A stretch of DNA of 64,000 nucleotides from Trebonia sp963777905 (GCA_963777905.1 CAVZSM010000004.1:105034-169033), one strand, 5' to 3'; positions 49,425 to 57,750 are shown, numbered from the stretch's first letter. Notes: a model not told the origin generated them from the letters alone. A program made the numbers and translations.

Positions 49425-50603
49425 CTAATTCACCGGGTTGGCGATCCACGCGGCGGGGCTAGGGCCGAGAAGGAGCAGGCGGGAGAGCACGCCGAGCGCG
49501 CCGCCGAGCTGCGCACTGCCGGGCAGCGGGGTGCCGGACTCCGGGTTGTTCATGTCCATCGTTATGTTCACGCCCGTCAGCCCGTCGACCGGCGCGGTCG
49601 CGCACAGCCGTTGCCATACGTCGTCCGGCAGGTTCTGCACGATGTATAGCCATTGCACCCCCAGCCGGCTCACGTACGACGACTGGCCGCCGCCGGACTC
49701 GCAGAGCGCCGACCCGGTCACGATCGACGCGCTGATGCTCAGCGCCGAGGTGTCCACGCTGGGGCCGACTGTGATGCCAGTGCCGAACATCCGGCCGCCA
49801 GAAACGTCGAACGATGCCCGCCACACCTGCCAGCCAGCCGGAAGTTCCCCGGAGAGCCGGAACGCGAAGGTGAGCGGCGTCGTGCCGCCGTACGCCACGT
49901 GGGCGGCCACCTTCTGCAGCAGCGCCTGCGTCGCCGCCGTCGGCGGCAAGGGCTTGCCGCCGCCCGCGGCGATCCCGGACAGGGAAAGCTCGGCCCATGC
50001 GTCCGGCGCGTACTCCCAGGCGACGCCAGAGCCGTGATCCGTCCAGAACGCCGGCCGTCCGTTGATGTTGGGGGCGGCGCCGGTCACCGTGAACGCGGCG
50101 TCGATGCAGGCGACCTGGTCCTGCCCGTGGGCGCGGATAATCGCCCGCAGGTCCGTGACGGTGTTGACCGCGCACATGTCCCGGGCCTCCACCTGCAGGG
50201 AGAGCAGTCGCCCGGCTGCGGGCGCGGCGGCTTCGCGGCTCACGAAGTCGGTGGCCGAGGTGGTCCCCGGGTTGAAGTCGATGCCGTTCGCGAGGCTTTC
50301 CGAGTAGCCAGGCGGCAGCCAGCCGAACGAGGCGTAGGGCACCAGCGGATTGAACTGCCAAGGCGCGCCTACGACCGGAGACGCCACCGTACGTTCCGAA
50401 TGACCGGAAAGAAGGCCGCCGGGGACGGTCAGCGCGGCAGCCAGCGCGACCACCGCGAGGACGGGGAGGGCAGCGCGGCGGGCCCGGAGCCGGCGGCTGC
50501 CGCGGCGGCGGGCCGCGTCCACATCGACGGCGGACGGGGGCTCGGGGGTGCGGGCCGCCTCGCGCAGCAGCGTGCGGACGGCGTGCTCATCCAGGGTGTC
50601 CAT
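49425..50603 (-). CDS. Membrane protein, putative anti-sigma/regulatory partner of ECF sigma factor
   Basis: 392 aa from ATG 50603 (MDTLDEHAVRTLLREAARTPEPPSAVDVDAARRRG), with GAGGAGAAC upstream. Only 2 bp separate it from the sigma factor stop. The N-terminal ~47 residues are cytoplasmic and helical, followed by one transmembrane helix (ALPVLAVVALAAALTVPGGLL). A ~320-residue extracytoplasmic Ser/Gly-rich domain contains three Cys (MCAVN, ACID, LCES, LCAT). There is no zinc-binding HX3CX2C motif. The order sigma then single-pass protein is typical of SigE-family pairs, so anti-sigma function is inferred from context. Outer-domain family not recognised. Confidence 0.7.
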   Translation of the reverse strand: MDTLDEHAVRTLLREAARTPEPPSAVDVDAARRRGSRRLRARRAALPVLAVVALAAALTVPGGLLSGHSERTVASPVVGAPWQFNPLVPYASFGWLPPGYSESLANGIDFNPGTTSATDFVSREAAAPAAGRLLSLQVEARDMCAVNTVTDLRAIIRAHGQDQVACIDAAFTVTGAAPNINGRPAFWTDHGSGVAWEYAPDAWAELSLSGIAAGGGKPLPPTAATQALLQKVAAHVAYGGTTPLTFAFRLSGELPAGWQVWRASFDVSGGRMFGTGITVGPSVDTSALSISASIVTGSALCESGGGQSSYVSRLGVQWLYIVQNLPDDVWQRLCATAPVDGLTGVNITMDMNNPESGTPLPGSAQLGGALGVLSRLLLLGPSPAAWIANPVN

Positions 50604-50605
50604 CG

Positions 50606-51109
50606 TCAGTTCTCCTCGGCCGGTACCGGGTCGAGCGCGCGGCGCAGCGCGCTCAGGCCCTTGGCGGTCTGGCTCTTCACGGTGCCCGGCGCGCAGCCGA
50701 GCTCCGCCGCGGTCTCCTCGACGGGCAGGTCGCAGTAAAAGCGGAGCACTAGCGTCGCGCGCTGCCTGGGCGGCAGGCTCGCCAGCGCGGCGCGCACGTC
50801 GAGGCGCGTGTCGGGGTCGGCGTCCGCGGCGGCGGGCAGGTCGGGGTACGCGGAAAAGAGCGTTACCCGGCGGCTCCAGGCGGAGCGGCGCTCGGCGAGG
50901 AACGTGCGGATGAGGATCGTCCTGGCGTAGGCGTCGATGCTGGCCGCGTTCCGCGCGCGGCCCCAGTGGGTGTACAGCCGGGTGATGGCCGTCTGCACGA
51001 GGTCGTCCGCGCGCTGCCAGTCCTGGCACAGCAGGTAAGCCACCCGACGCAGCGAGGGCAGGCGGCCCTGGATGTAGTCGGTGTATTCGGCTTCCCGTGA
51101 AGGTCTCAC
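50606..51109 (-). CDS. ECF sigma factor, SigE family
   Basis: A 167-residue group 4 sigma factor. Region 2 has EAEYTDYIQGRLPSLRRVAYLLCQDWQRADDLVQTAITRLYTHW, the SigE-family actinobacterial signature. Region 4 reads LPPRQRATLVLRFYCDLPVEETAAELGCAPGTVKSQTAKGLSALRRAL. Full length for the family. ATG 51109 is the start. It is followed at 2 bp by a single-pass membrane protein that is probably its anti-sigma. Probably autoregulated; target genes unknown. Confidence 0.92.
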   Translation of the reverse strand: MRPSREAEYTDYIQGRLPSLRRVAYLLCQDWQRADDLVQTAITRLYTHWGRARNAASIDAYARTILIRTFLAERRSAWSRRVTLFSAYPDLPAAADADPDTRLDVRAALASLPPRQRATLVLRFYCDLPVEETAAELGCAPGTVKSQTAKGLSALRRALDPVPAEEN

Positions 51110-51204
51110 CGGGCGGTCCTCGAATGCTCCATACCTACTTGATGGTCACGGACAGACTGCTGGTTGCCCAGGGGCGCTGGCTAAATTCCGCTCTTGCCCG
51201 GGCC

Positions 51205-51528
51205 CTAGCCGATCATCCCGGATCGGCTGCGGGCCACCTTGATCGCGCCGACCTGGACGACCAGCAAGACGCACATGACGATGGGAACGATGTAGACGGC
51301 CGATGACGCTTTAGCCGGGTTGCGGGTCGTCGCGGCAGAGATGACGTAGATGACCACGCCCGCGGCGGGATGCATGACCAGCCCGAGGCCCTTGGACACG
51401 AAGTTGTTGTAGCCGGCGCCGAAGTGGATCGGCACCCGCGCGTCGGCCGGGAGGGTGACCCAGCCGTAACAGGAGACGCCGATCATGGCGAGCAGGATCA
51501 CTCCGCCGATGACGAGTGACGCGATCAT
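51205..51528 (-). CDS. Small membrane protein, DUF1648/SdpI-like N-terminal segment
   Basis: 107 aa from ATG 51528, which overlaps the stop of the upstream DUF3887 gene (ATGA). Three hydrophobic segments are seen: residues 1-20, about 44-65 and 75-97. The loop LPADARVPIHFGAGYNNFVSKGLGLVMHP resembles the LPxxVPxHFN/GxxG motif of DUF1648 and SdpI-type immunity proteins. Probably a membrane protein coupled to the DUF3887 protein. Function unknown. Confidence 0.75.
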   Translation of the reverse strand: MIASLVIGGVILLAMIGVSCYGWVTLPADARVPIHFGAGYNNFVSKGLGLVMHPAAGVVIYVISAATTRNPAKASSAVYIVPIVMCVLLVVQVGAIKVARSRSGMIG

Positions 51529-52271
51529 GGCCGCAGCCACAGGCCCGCGACCTTGCCGTCCTCGTCGAAGATGACCCGGCCTGTCGCCTCGCCCGCCTCG
51601 AACCGCAGCGGGATCTCGACGACGGTGTGGTCGGCGACCCGGTGGGCGAACGCCTCGCCCATGCCCTCATAAGCGCCGACCAGGCCGGCCATGCGTGCCC
51701 ACCCATCGGCCAGTCGCTTGGCATCGAGGCGCTGACTCATCTGGCCGCTGAAGTCGCGGCGTGCTTCCTCCCAGTGGCCTTCGGTCATGGAGGCCAGGAT
51801 CGCGACGGCCCGGTCCGCGGCACCCGCCGCGATTTCCGTGCTCATCGGCGCTCCGGTGCGCGGGTCAACTGGGTGCCCGAACCGCTGGAACGCGGCCTGC
51901 CGGGTGGTGCCGAGAACATCGCCAATCTCCCTCCAGCTATGACCGGCCGCGCGCGCCTGGTCGACGGCCTGCTGCATCGCCTCGCCGGCGACGGTGGCCA
52001 GGTCCCGTGCCGCCGCCAGGGCCGCAAGCGGGGGGCCGCTGCCGACGCGGGCGACCGCATCGGCGAGCCGGTCCACAGTGTCAAGATTCTCATGACGATC
52101 TGTTGCTGTCAATTCATCCTTGACATACGGACGGTTCGCGGCATCCCGCCTGCGTCGCCCCGCACTCCGGCATGTCGCGTCACAGTACCGCCTCCGCCTG
52201 CCCTTTCCTTCTCGGTGGGGTAGCGGCCGACCGCACGCCTCGCAGACTGCGGGGGTGTCAGGAGCTACCAC
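51525..52271 (-). CDS. DUF3887-domain protein with N-terminal zinc-finger-like motif and HTH
   Basis: A 248-residue protein from GTG 52271. Residues 10-34 have CEACGRPLPHREGKGRRRRYCDATC, a four-Cys zinc-binding module. Residues ~95-130 (AGHSWREIGDVLGTTRQAAFQRFG) form a helix-turn-helix like those of small actinobacterial regulators. The C-terminal ~100 residues (FSGQMSQRLDAKRLADGWARMAGLVGAYEGMG...FEAGEATGRVIFDEDGKVAGLWLRP) match the DUF3887 ligand/NTF2-like fold. It probably binds DNA and senses something through the C-terminal domain. It is translationally coupled with the membrane protein downstream. Confidence 0.78.
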   Translation of the reverse strand: MVAPDTPAVCEACGRPLPHREGKGRRRRYCDATCRSAGRRRRDAANRPYVKDELTATDRHENLDTVDRLADAVARVGSGPPLAALAAARDLATVAGEAMQQAVDQARAAGHSWREIGDVLGTTRQAAFQRFGHPVDPRTGAPMSTEIAAGAADRAVAILASMTEGHWEEARRDFSGQMSQRLDAKRLADGWARMAGLVGAYEGMGEAFAHRVADHTVVEIPLRFEAGEATGRVIFDEDGKVAGLWLRP

Positions 52272-52814
52272 TGTGTCGCCTCAAGCACTAGCACGAAATA
52301 AATAATACGTGCTCAGCTTTGCGCACGTAAATGGCCTGGGGCAACAGGCTGCGGCCGTCGGCGGACTCGGCGACCCGGGCAGTGCGGGTCCGGCGAAGGT
52401 AGCTCAGGTCCGCGACCTAGGCTTCAGGCTTAACGGGCATCTGAAATAACAATCGGAAGGCTTGCAAACCACATGAAATAAATAATCGGACGGCTCGTAA
52501 ATCACACCGCCGATTAAGGCTGGCAGCGCATTAACGTTGCCGATAGCTTGCATTTCAAATTATGCTCACCTTAATCTCGCGTCCGTATAGCTCCTCGTTC
52601 CCGGGAGGCCCACGTGGGCAGCGCGATCACGTTCGGCGCCGACTACCCAGGCACGAAGTTTCGACTACAAGCAAGGATCGCGGTTCCCGGCCACCATGCA
52701 GTGCGGCGGGCCTTACGGACCCGACTCCACATACGGCGACACGGTACTGAAGCCGTCGCCCCTCTCATAGGCTCAAACGGGCTGCCCTTCAAGGCCACGC
52801 GGGAACGGCAGCCC
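52272..52814. other. AT-richer intergenic region
   Basis: 543 bp without a credible gene; longer frames are antisense to the Ala-rich protein gene. Near 52290-52510 it is clearly less GC-rich than its neighbours and carries AAATAAATAA motifs and a tandem repeat. It may be an old insertion edge or a promoter region for the DUF3887 gene. Confidence 0.5.
52442..52506. repeat. Imperfect 32/33-bp tandem repeat
   Basis: Unit 1 at 52442-52473 (starts TGAAATAACAATCGGAAGG) and unit 2 at 52474-52506 (starts TGAAATAAATAATCGGACGG) are adjacent; they share about 80% of positions and end CAAACCACA / TAAATCACA. A partial GAAATAAATAAT match also lies at 52295. Low GC against a GC-rich background. Confidence 0.75.
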
Positions 52815-53657
52815 CTACCGAATCGCCCGCTGCGGATAGTTCGCCAGGAACGGGCCACTGTCACGGCGTGGCGCCGGCACCGGCGGTGCCGACTGGCGCC
52901 ATGGAGGGTTCGGCGGCCCGTCGTAGGCGCGCCCCCTAGCAGGGGGGCCAGGGTCATAACTGCGTCCGGTAGCGGCGGCAGTGTTGTGGCTGGATACGGA
53001 GGCTGCCCTGGCCATGGCCGTGTATCGGTCCCACGCCACGACCGAGTGAGTGGCCCAGAAGCCGGCATCAGACTGCTGGCACCGGGGGCACGCCAGCCGG
53101 CCGAGGGCGTCGATGCGCCAGCCGGCTTTGATCGCGCGGACGCGGGCGTCGGCCTCCCCGAGTGCCGCGGGATCGGCGTGCCAGGAGATGCACGACCCCA
53201 TCTCACACCACATGATTGGTATCCGCAGCTCATCGCCGATCACGGCCCGCTCGGTACTTGCGGTGCGGGCGGCGGCCTCAGCTCGCGCGGCGGCCTCAGC
53301 TCTGGCGACGGCCTCGGCCCTGGCGGCAGCCTCAGCCCTCGCGGCGGCCTCAGCCCGGTAGGCAGCCTCGGCTCTCGCGGCAGCCTCAGCCCTCGCGGCA
53401 GCCTGAGCCCGGTAAACAGCCTCAGCCCGGTAGGCAGCCTCCGCCCGGGCGGCAGCCTCAGCCTGGGCAACCTCAGCCCGGTAGGTGTCGACAGGAACTT
53501 CTTGCGACGCATAGTCGTCGCGCCTCGGCTGGGCGTGGCCGTCGCCCATCGGGTTGGCGCGGTCATCCTCTCTGAGGGTGGTGAGCCAATCGCCTGTCTG
53601 GCGCCAGTCGCTGTCGTGGACCATGCGGGCGTCGTGTGACCGGATCTTGATCTTCAT
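52815..53657 (-). CDS. Ala/Glu/Arg-repeat coiled-coil protein with zinc-ribbon-like region
   Basis: 280 aa from ATG 53657, with GGGAGGGG a few bases upstream. Residues 1-55 are polar (MKIKIRSHDARMVHDSDWRQ). Residues ~58-130 are a nearly perfect pentad repeat (AEAAARAEAAYRAEA...), which should form a single long helix or coiled coil. Then WCEMGSCISWHADPAALGEAD and IDALGRLACPRCQQSD supply CX4C and CX2C, a possible zinc ribbon. The C-terminus is Pro/Arg/Ser-rich. No homologous family recognised. The repeat is visible at DNA level as 15-bp multiples. The antisense frame of similar length is a shadow of the repeat. Confidence 0.6.
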   Translation of the reverse strand: MKIKIRSHDARMVHDSDWRQTGDWLTTLREDDRANPMGDGHAQPRRDDYASQEVPVDTYRAEVAQAEAAARAEAAYRAEAVYRAQAAARAEAAARAEAAYRAEAAARAEAAARAEAVARAEAAARAEAAARTASTERAVIGDELRIPIMWCEMGSCISWHADPAALGEADARVRAIKAGWRIDALGRLACPRCQQSDAGFWATHSVVAWDRYTAMARAASVSSHNTAAATGRSYDPGPPARGRAYDGPPNPPWRQSAPPVPAPRRDSGPFLANYPQRAIR

Positions 53658-54402
53658 GTCGCCCCTCCCGTCGAGTCAGTAATGAGCGCCTGCGCCTACC
53701 CCGTGTGGGCCGCCTGCCGGACCCGCGCCACCGTTGCGGCCGCCCTCCCCTTAGCAAGGCGCCGCGTCCCCTTAGCAAGGCGCCGGGCTCACCACCTGCG
53801 GTTTCATAAATCGACAGTCCCGGCTGCTAATCACGAATGGATATACCTTAGATAAATTTCCGGCTTATTTATTGGATGTCGCGGCGTGGTATGTGGAAAA
53901 TTCCAGTCGTTTACATATGCACAGGGCGCGGAGCACGTTATGCCATGTCAAGTGGTTCGCAGCGCGGCGACCCGGCAATGAAGTCCCCATCATTTCCCCA
54001 GTGTGTACACAGGCTAGGCCCGGTTTTACACAGGTGATGCACACCGTTGTCCACAGCGACGCTGCTCACTTATCCAGGGGAGCTACCCGGCCCCGGCAGA
54101 GTCGCCAGACCTAGCGGGGAGCCAGTCAGTGGGCCGTGCACACCGGCCGGTACTGGGTCATGTCGGCGGATCAGGCCCGGCCGGTGTGCGGCCTCGAAGG
54201 GCTCATCCTCAGCTAGGCACCGGCAGCGCATTTCCTCAGTACAACGCCTGAGCGGGACCTGGCCAATGAGCCACAGAATCGTCACTTGGCATGGGACCTT
54301 CGACACCTTGACACGCCTGAATGCACGGCGTGTAGTAACTGTGTCCGGGTGTACGGGGCCGGGTTACTGCCTGGAGTGACAGCGGTGAAGCATCGGGGAA
54401 CT
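53658..54402. other. Long intergenic region with short repeats
   Basis: About 745 bp without a convincing gene. It contains the 19-bp direct repeat at 53746-53785, a stretch of lower GC (53800-53900), TGTGTACACA (54002-54011, a perfect 10-bp palindrome) and TTGTCCACAG (54047-54056), similar to an actinobacterial DnaA box but single. Frames starting at 53872, 54047 and 54286 have no recognisable product. Confidence 0.5.
53746..53785. repeat. 19-bp direct repeat
   Basis: TCCCCTTAGCAAGGCGCCG occurs exactly twice, at 53746-53764 and 53767-53785 (21-bp period). Each unit contains CTTAGCAAG, a small inverted repeat, and GGCGCC. It lies about 90 bp upstream of the Ala-rich protein gene, in its probable promoter region. 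Confidence 0.85.
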
Positions 54403-56541
54403 ATGCCTTTGGAGGCGCGAGCGCTGGTGCCATCTGCGGATCATCCGCAGGCGGCGTACCTGGCTTTCGATGACGCCGCCGAGCCGCAGTTGACCATCTA
54501 TGACGTAGCTGAGGACAGCCTGCCCACCGAGGACCTGGCCGCTGCTTTCCTGCGCAAAGGCCGGCGTCCGATCTGGCTACGGCTCGGCCCGCAGGATCGC
54601 GACCCCGGCACGTTTCTCGTTTCGCTCGCGACCGCGGCGGCGCGTTTCGGTGCGGCAAACGTGACGTCGGAGTTGATGCGAGCGAAGCCAGGCCCCGTAT
54701 ACGGCTGGCCATCTCTGTTCGCCGGACTGGGCACCGAGATGGGTGGGCGGCTGAGCATGAGCGGTGCCCTCGTGCTTGAGAACGTCCAGCATGCGTGGGA
54801 CCGAACGGCTACCTTCACCCTGCTGAGCACCGACCTGCTGCCGCCTCTGGCTCGTGCCGTCCCGTGCGTGCTCGTCGCCAGCGGCAACCCACCGGACGGC
54901 GTGCCCAGTGCATGGGTCCGGCGGTCCCGCGGCGACTTGAGCCTGCCGCCTACGGCAGCGCGGCGGGCTCTCGATGACATAGGTTTGCCCTTGTCCTGCC
55001 GTGCGGACGAACGGGTGACGGCGCTCGCGGGGCGGCCTGCTGTGCTCGCTGCGATCCGCGCCGCACGGTACTCTGCCGGTCCCCGCACTCTCGCGAGCGT
55101 GCTCGAACGGGCACGTGGCGAGAAGGACCTGCTCACCCGACTTGCCGGGGTACTGCTCGGTAGTACCAGCGAGGACAGCCGCCGTGCACTTGGGCTCGCG
55201 CTGCGGGTCGAATACACCCACCCGGCGATGACATCGGCCGTAACCGGCGAGAGCCTTCTAGCGCAAGGCCCCTGGATCCAGTCGCTCGAGGATGGCTGGT
55301 CGCGCGTCAGAAACAACTGGCGCGATCCCCTGGGCGCCGCACTGGGGCAGCGGTCCATGCCAAGTCGCGAGGCGTTGCACAAGGCAGCGGACTGGCTGCT
55401 CCTGGCTGGCGAGGGCGACGAGGCAATCTCTGTTTACTTCACGCTCGGTGATCATGACTGCGCCGCACGAGCGATCTCCAGCCGTGCTGAAGGTCTCATC
55501 GATCTCGGCAGGTGGCAAGCCCTAGAGGAGTGGCTCGACCGATTGCCTCCCGGCTTGTCCGCCGTATACCCGAACTTCGATTACGTGCGCGCCGAGATGA
55601 CGGCGGCCCGCGGCGACTCGGTCGCAGCGGGCCGCTTGTACGACACAGCAGCGACGCGGTATGCCAATCGCAATGACGCGGACGGCGCCTCTCGCAGCAT
55701 GCTTGCCGCAAGCGCTGCCGCGGCGAACGCTGGCGATCTTGTGAAAGCACGAGAGAACGCGCGCGCGGCCCGCTTGCTCGTGGAGACGGCCGCTGCGGCC
55801 AACGACGCTAAAGCTGCCATGGTCCGGATGTGGGCGACCTGGCAGGAAGGCCGCGTGGCGCTCGTCACCGGCGATACCGACTACGCCCTCGCTTCGTTCA
55901 GCCGGGCTGCTGCGGCCGTCTCGGGCGGCGCCGCCGCCGAGCCGATACGGAAGGCGGGTCAACTCGCCACGCAGGTGGCTACGTTGCGCCGAGAGCAGGA
56001 ATCGCACCGCGAGGCGGAGGCCGCACTCAGCCGCGCTGAGCACCAGGTACTTGGTGAACTGTTTGCATGCGCCCGGGCGCCGGGCGGCCGTGACGGCGGC
56101 GTACCAGGAGGGGACGGCTGGTCGGACGTGCCTGCCGTCCTAAAGATGCCCGGACTGGCCGAATCTAGCGGGGAGCGGGCGGTGGGGCGGTGGTCGTGGA
56201 CCAGGTTGCGCGGCCGGCTGCATGACAGGCACCCCGGCGGGGTGCATATCAACGGCCCGAACGGAGCGGCGTTGCCGCCGGACGCCGGTGAATCACCTGT
56301 TTCCCATGCTGTTAACTTCGCCGCGATGGCCGTGCCGTCAACAGGCAACAATTGCACTTACAAGGTGTCCTCTCGAACCGGGAACTGGAAGCTTCGCAAC
56401 TCCCATCGTCCCAGCCCAGAGGGCACCTTTCACGTTGACACGCCCCAAAAGACCCTAATTGACCGGTGGATCGAGGCTAAGTACGGCTCAATTCAGCAAC
56501 GGATGCCGAGACAATACCGAGACAATGCCGAGACCATCTGA
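54403..56541 (+). CDS. ATPase/TPR protein related to LuxR/SARP-type large regulators, P-loop and HTH not seen
   Basis: 712 aa from ATG 54403 (MPLEARALVPSADHPQ); the frame is open from 54286 and GTG 54376 is possible. Residues ~40-330 look like the STAND-ATPase part of MalT/SARP-type regulators (AAAFLRKGRRPIWLRLGPQDRDPGTFLVSLA, GALVLENVQHAWDRTATFTLL resembling Walker B). No Walker A GXXXXGK(S/T) is present. Residues ~330-560 form alpha-helical TPR-like repeats (AADWLLLAGEGDEAISVYFTLGD; GDSVAAGRLYDTAATRY). No C-terminal LuxR HTH or SARP domain is found, and the last ~130 residues are unlike anything I recognise. Possibly a degraded or specialised regulator. Confidence 0.65.
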   Translation: MPLEARALVPSADHPQAAYLAFDDAAEPQLTIYDVAEDSLPTEDLAAAFLRKGRRPIWLRLGPQDRDPGTFLVSLATAAARFGAANVTSELMRAKPGPVYGWPSLFAGLGTEMGGRLSMSGALVLENVQHAWDRTATFTLLSTDLLPPLARAVPCVLVASGNPPDGVPSAWVRRSRGDLSLPPTAARRALDDIGLPLSCRADERVTALAGRPAVLAAIRAARYSAGPRTLASVLERARGEKDLLTRLAGVLLGSTSEDSRRALGLALRVEYTHPAMTSAVTGESLLAQGPWIQSLEDGWSRVRNNWRDPLGAALGQRSMPSREALHKAADWLLLAGEGDEAISVYFTLGDHDCAARAISSRAEGLIDLGRWQALEEWLDRLPPGLSAVYPNFDYVRAEMTAARGDSVAAGRLYDTAATRYANRNDADGASRSMLAASAAAANAGDLVKARENARAARLLVETAAAANDAKAAMVRMWATWQEGRVALVTGDTDYALASFSRAAAAVSGGAAAEPIRKAGQLATQVATLRREQESHREAEAALSRAEHQVLGELFACARAPGGRDGGVPGGDGWSDVPAVLKMPGLAESSGERAVGRWSWTRLRGRLHDRHPGGVHINGPNGAALPPDAGESPVSHAVNFAAMAVPSTGNNCTYKVSSRTGNWKLRNSHRPSPEGTFHVDTPQKTLIDRWIEAKYGSIQQRMPRQYRDNAETI

Positions 56542-56840
56542 TCCGTAGAGATCTTCACTCCCGGCCGCGACCTGCGACCATGCGGACTTACCTGCGAAGA
56601 CTTGCTCAGCATTGCGCATCGTTCGTCGCCGTTGAGCGGCCTCGTAAGGCCAAAATCAGGCCACTCGAACTTCCGGCCTTCTGGTTGCAAACTAGCGGTG
56701 CGACCCTGCTCGCGGTCAAATGGTGCAGCCTAGCGCGTGTGGCTGTGGCTGCCCATGACAGCCGTAGCGCGCATGGGGTTGCTGTATCTCGCTGCTGTAC
56801 GGACGACCGCACCATCTGATCCGCCGAGATCTACGCACCC
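56533..56840. repeat. 30-bp direct repeat pair flanking a 248-bp segment
   Basis: ACCATCTGATCCGTAGAGAT continues at 56533-56562, and ACCATCTGATCCGCCGAGAT at 56811-56840. The two 30-bp copies agree at 25 positions. The first copy spans the stop codon of the ATPase/TPR gene; the second lies in non-coding sequence before the tetR gene. This suggests duplication of the gene's end. Confidence 0.75.
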
Positions 56841-56883
56841 TTTCGGTGTCAGCAGGTCTAGAAGTGACTTACCGAGGCGTCAA
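56542..56883. other. Intergenic region downstream of ATPase/TPR gene
   Basis: 342 bp between convergent genes. It contains the second copy of the 30-bp direct repeat and GC content lower than its surroundings. Short frames present on both strands have no start context or similarity. No clear terminator hairpin. Confidence 0.45.
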
Positions 56884-57681
56884 TCAATGGTGCGCGCTAG
56901 GAGTCGACGTTTGGTGTTGCCGTGAAGCCGAAATGGGGCCCGGGGCGTCGGATCCGTTGCTGGCGGGGTTGGCTTCTCCGGTTGCGGATTCCGGGTCGGC
57001 GGCTTGGCTGGCGGTGATGCCGTCGAGAAGCCGGTCGAGTCCCCAGAGGTATTGCTCGGTGGAGATGGTGCTGGCCATGGTGGCTGCCGCTGCTACGACC
57101 CGGGGGTACTGGTCGGCCGGGGCGGCGGCGAACTCCTGGTGCCGGGCGGCTATCCGTTCTGCCGTGGATGGCGAATCGGGCTGGTTCAGGTCGGCGGTAT
57201 CCAGGGCGACCGAGCTGAACACGTAGCCGAACAGCAGGTGGGACGCGCGGGCGGCGTCGGTGGGGGTGAGTCCGGCGTCGGCGAAGAGCTCGAGGAGCCG
57301 TTCGCCCAGGGCGAGTGCGTGCGGGCCGCTCCTGGGCTGGCCGATCATCAGAGTGACCGCGCCGGGATGGGCGGCCAGCCGCGCTCGCAGTTCGACGGCG
57401 AGGGATTCCACGCGCTGCCGCCATGGCTGGGCGCGGTCGGTGAAGACACCATGGTCGACCTCGCCGAACAGGCGCTCGACCAGGGCCCTGATGACGGCGG
57501 CCTTGTCCGGGAAGTAGGTGTACACGGCATTGGGCGCGACGCCGACCTTGGCGGCGATGCCCCGCACCGACGCCCCGTTTGCCCCGCTCTCGTCGAGCAG
57601 CTGCAGCGTGGCGTCAAGGATCTCATCCTCGGTCAGGGCCCGCCGGGGCCCTGGGCGCCCTCTCTTGCCTGGTGCAGCCAT
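56884..57681 (-). CDS. TetR family transcriptional regulator
   Basis: 265 aa from ATG 57681 (MAAPGKRGRPGPRRALTEDEILDATLQLLDESGANGASVRGIAAKVGVAPNAVYTYFPDKAAVIRALVERL). The N-terminal HTH is complete. The C-terminal ligand domain (HPGAVTLMIGQPRSGPHALALGERLLELFADAGLT) resembles TetR_C_1. A ~30-residue Ser/Ala/Pro tail follows. The open frame extends to 58233 under the divergent gene and is not used. GGAGCGG precedes the start. A long palindromic operator lies in the divergent promoter region, so it probably represses itself and the DUF4386 gene. Confidence 0.92.
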   Translation of the reverse strand: MAAPGKRGRPGPRRALTEDEILDATLQLLDESGANGASVRGIAAKVGVAPNAVYTYFPDKAAVIRALVERLFGEVDHGVFTDRAQPWRQRVESLAVELRARLAAHPGAVTLMIGQPRSGPHALALGERLLELFADAGLTPTDAARASHLLFGYVFSSVALDTADLNQPDSPSTAERIAARHQEFAAAPADQYPRVVAAAATMASTISTEQYLWGLDRLLDGITASQAADPESATGEANPASNGSDAPGPISASRQHQTSTPSAHH

Positions 57682-57717
57682 TGCGCCGCTCCTTCCCTTG
57701 ACTTTCTCCTGGACAGC

Positions 57718-57750
57718 GTACAGTATTTGTACATCGTACAGATGCTGTAC
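57718..57750. promoter_or_regulatory. TetR operator between tetR and DUF4386 genes
   Basis: A 33-bp near-palindrome starting GTACAGTATTTGTACATCG and ending GTACAGATGCTGTAC. Two outer GTACAG/CTGTAC half-sites enclose two inner TGTAC/GTACA half-sites, so it can bind two dimers. It is 37 bp upstream of the tetR start and 112 bp upstream of the DUF4386 start. Confidence 0.85.

Noticed and set aside
52614..53639. 341-codon rightward open frame with Ser/Gly/Leu repeats
   Set aside because: It mirrors the Ala-Glu-Arg repeat on the other strand, which has a good RBS and a Cys-containing domain.
54047..54056. Possible replication origin (single DnaA-box-like TTGTCCACAG)
   Set aside because: One box only, with no dnaA/dnaN genes and no further boxes nearby.
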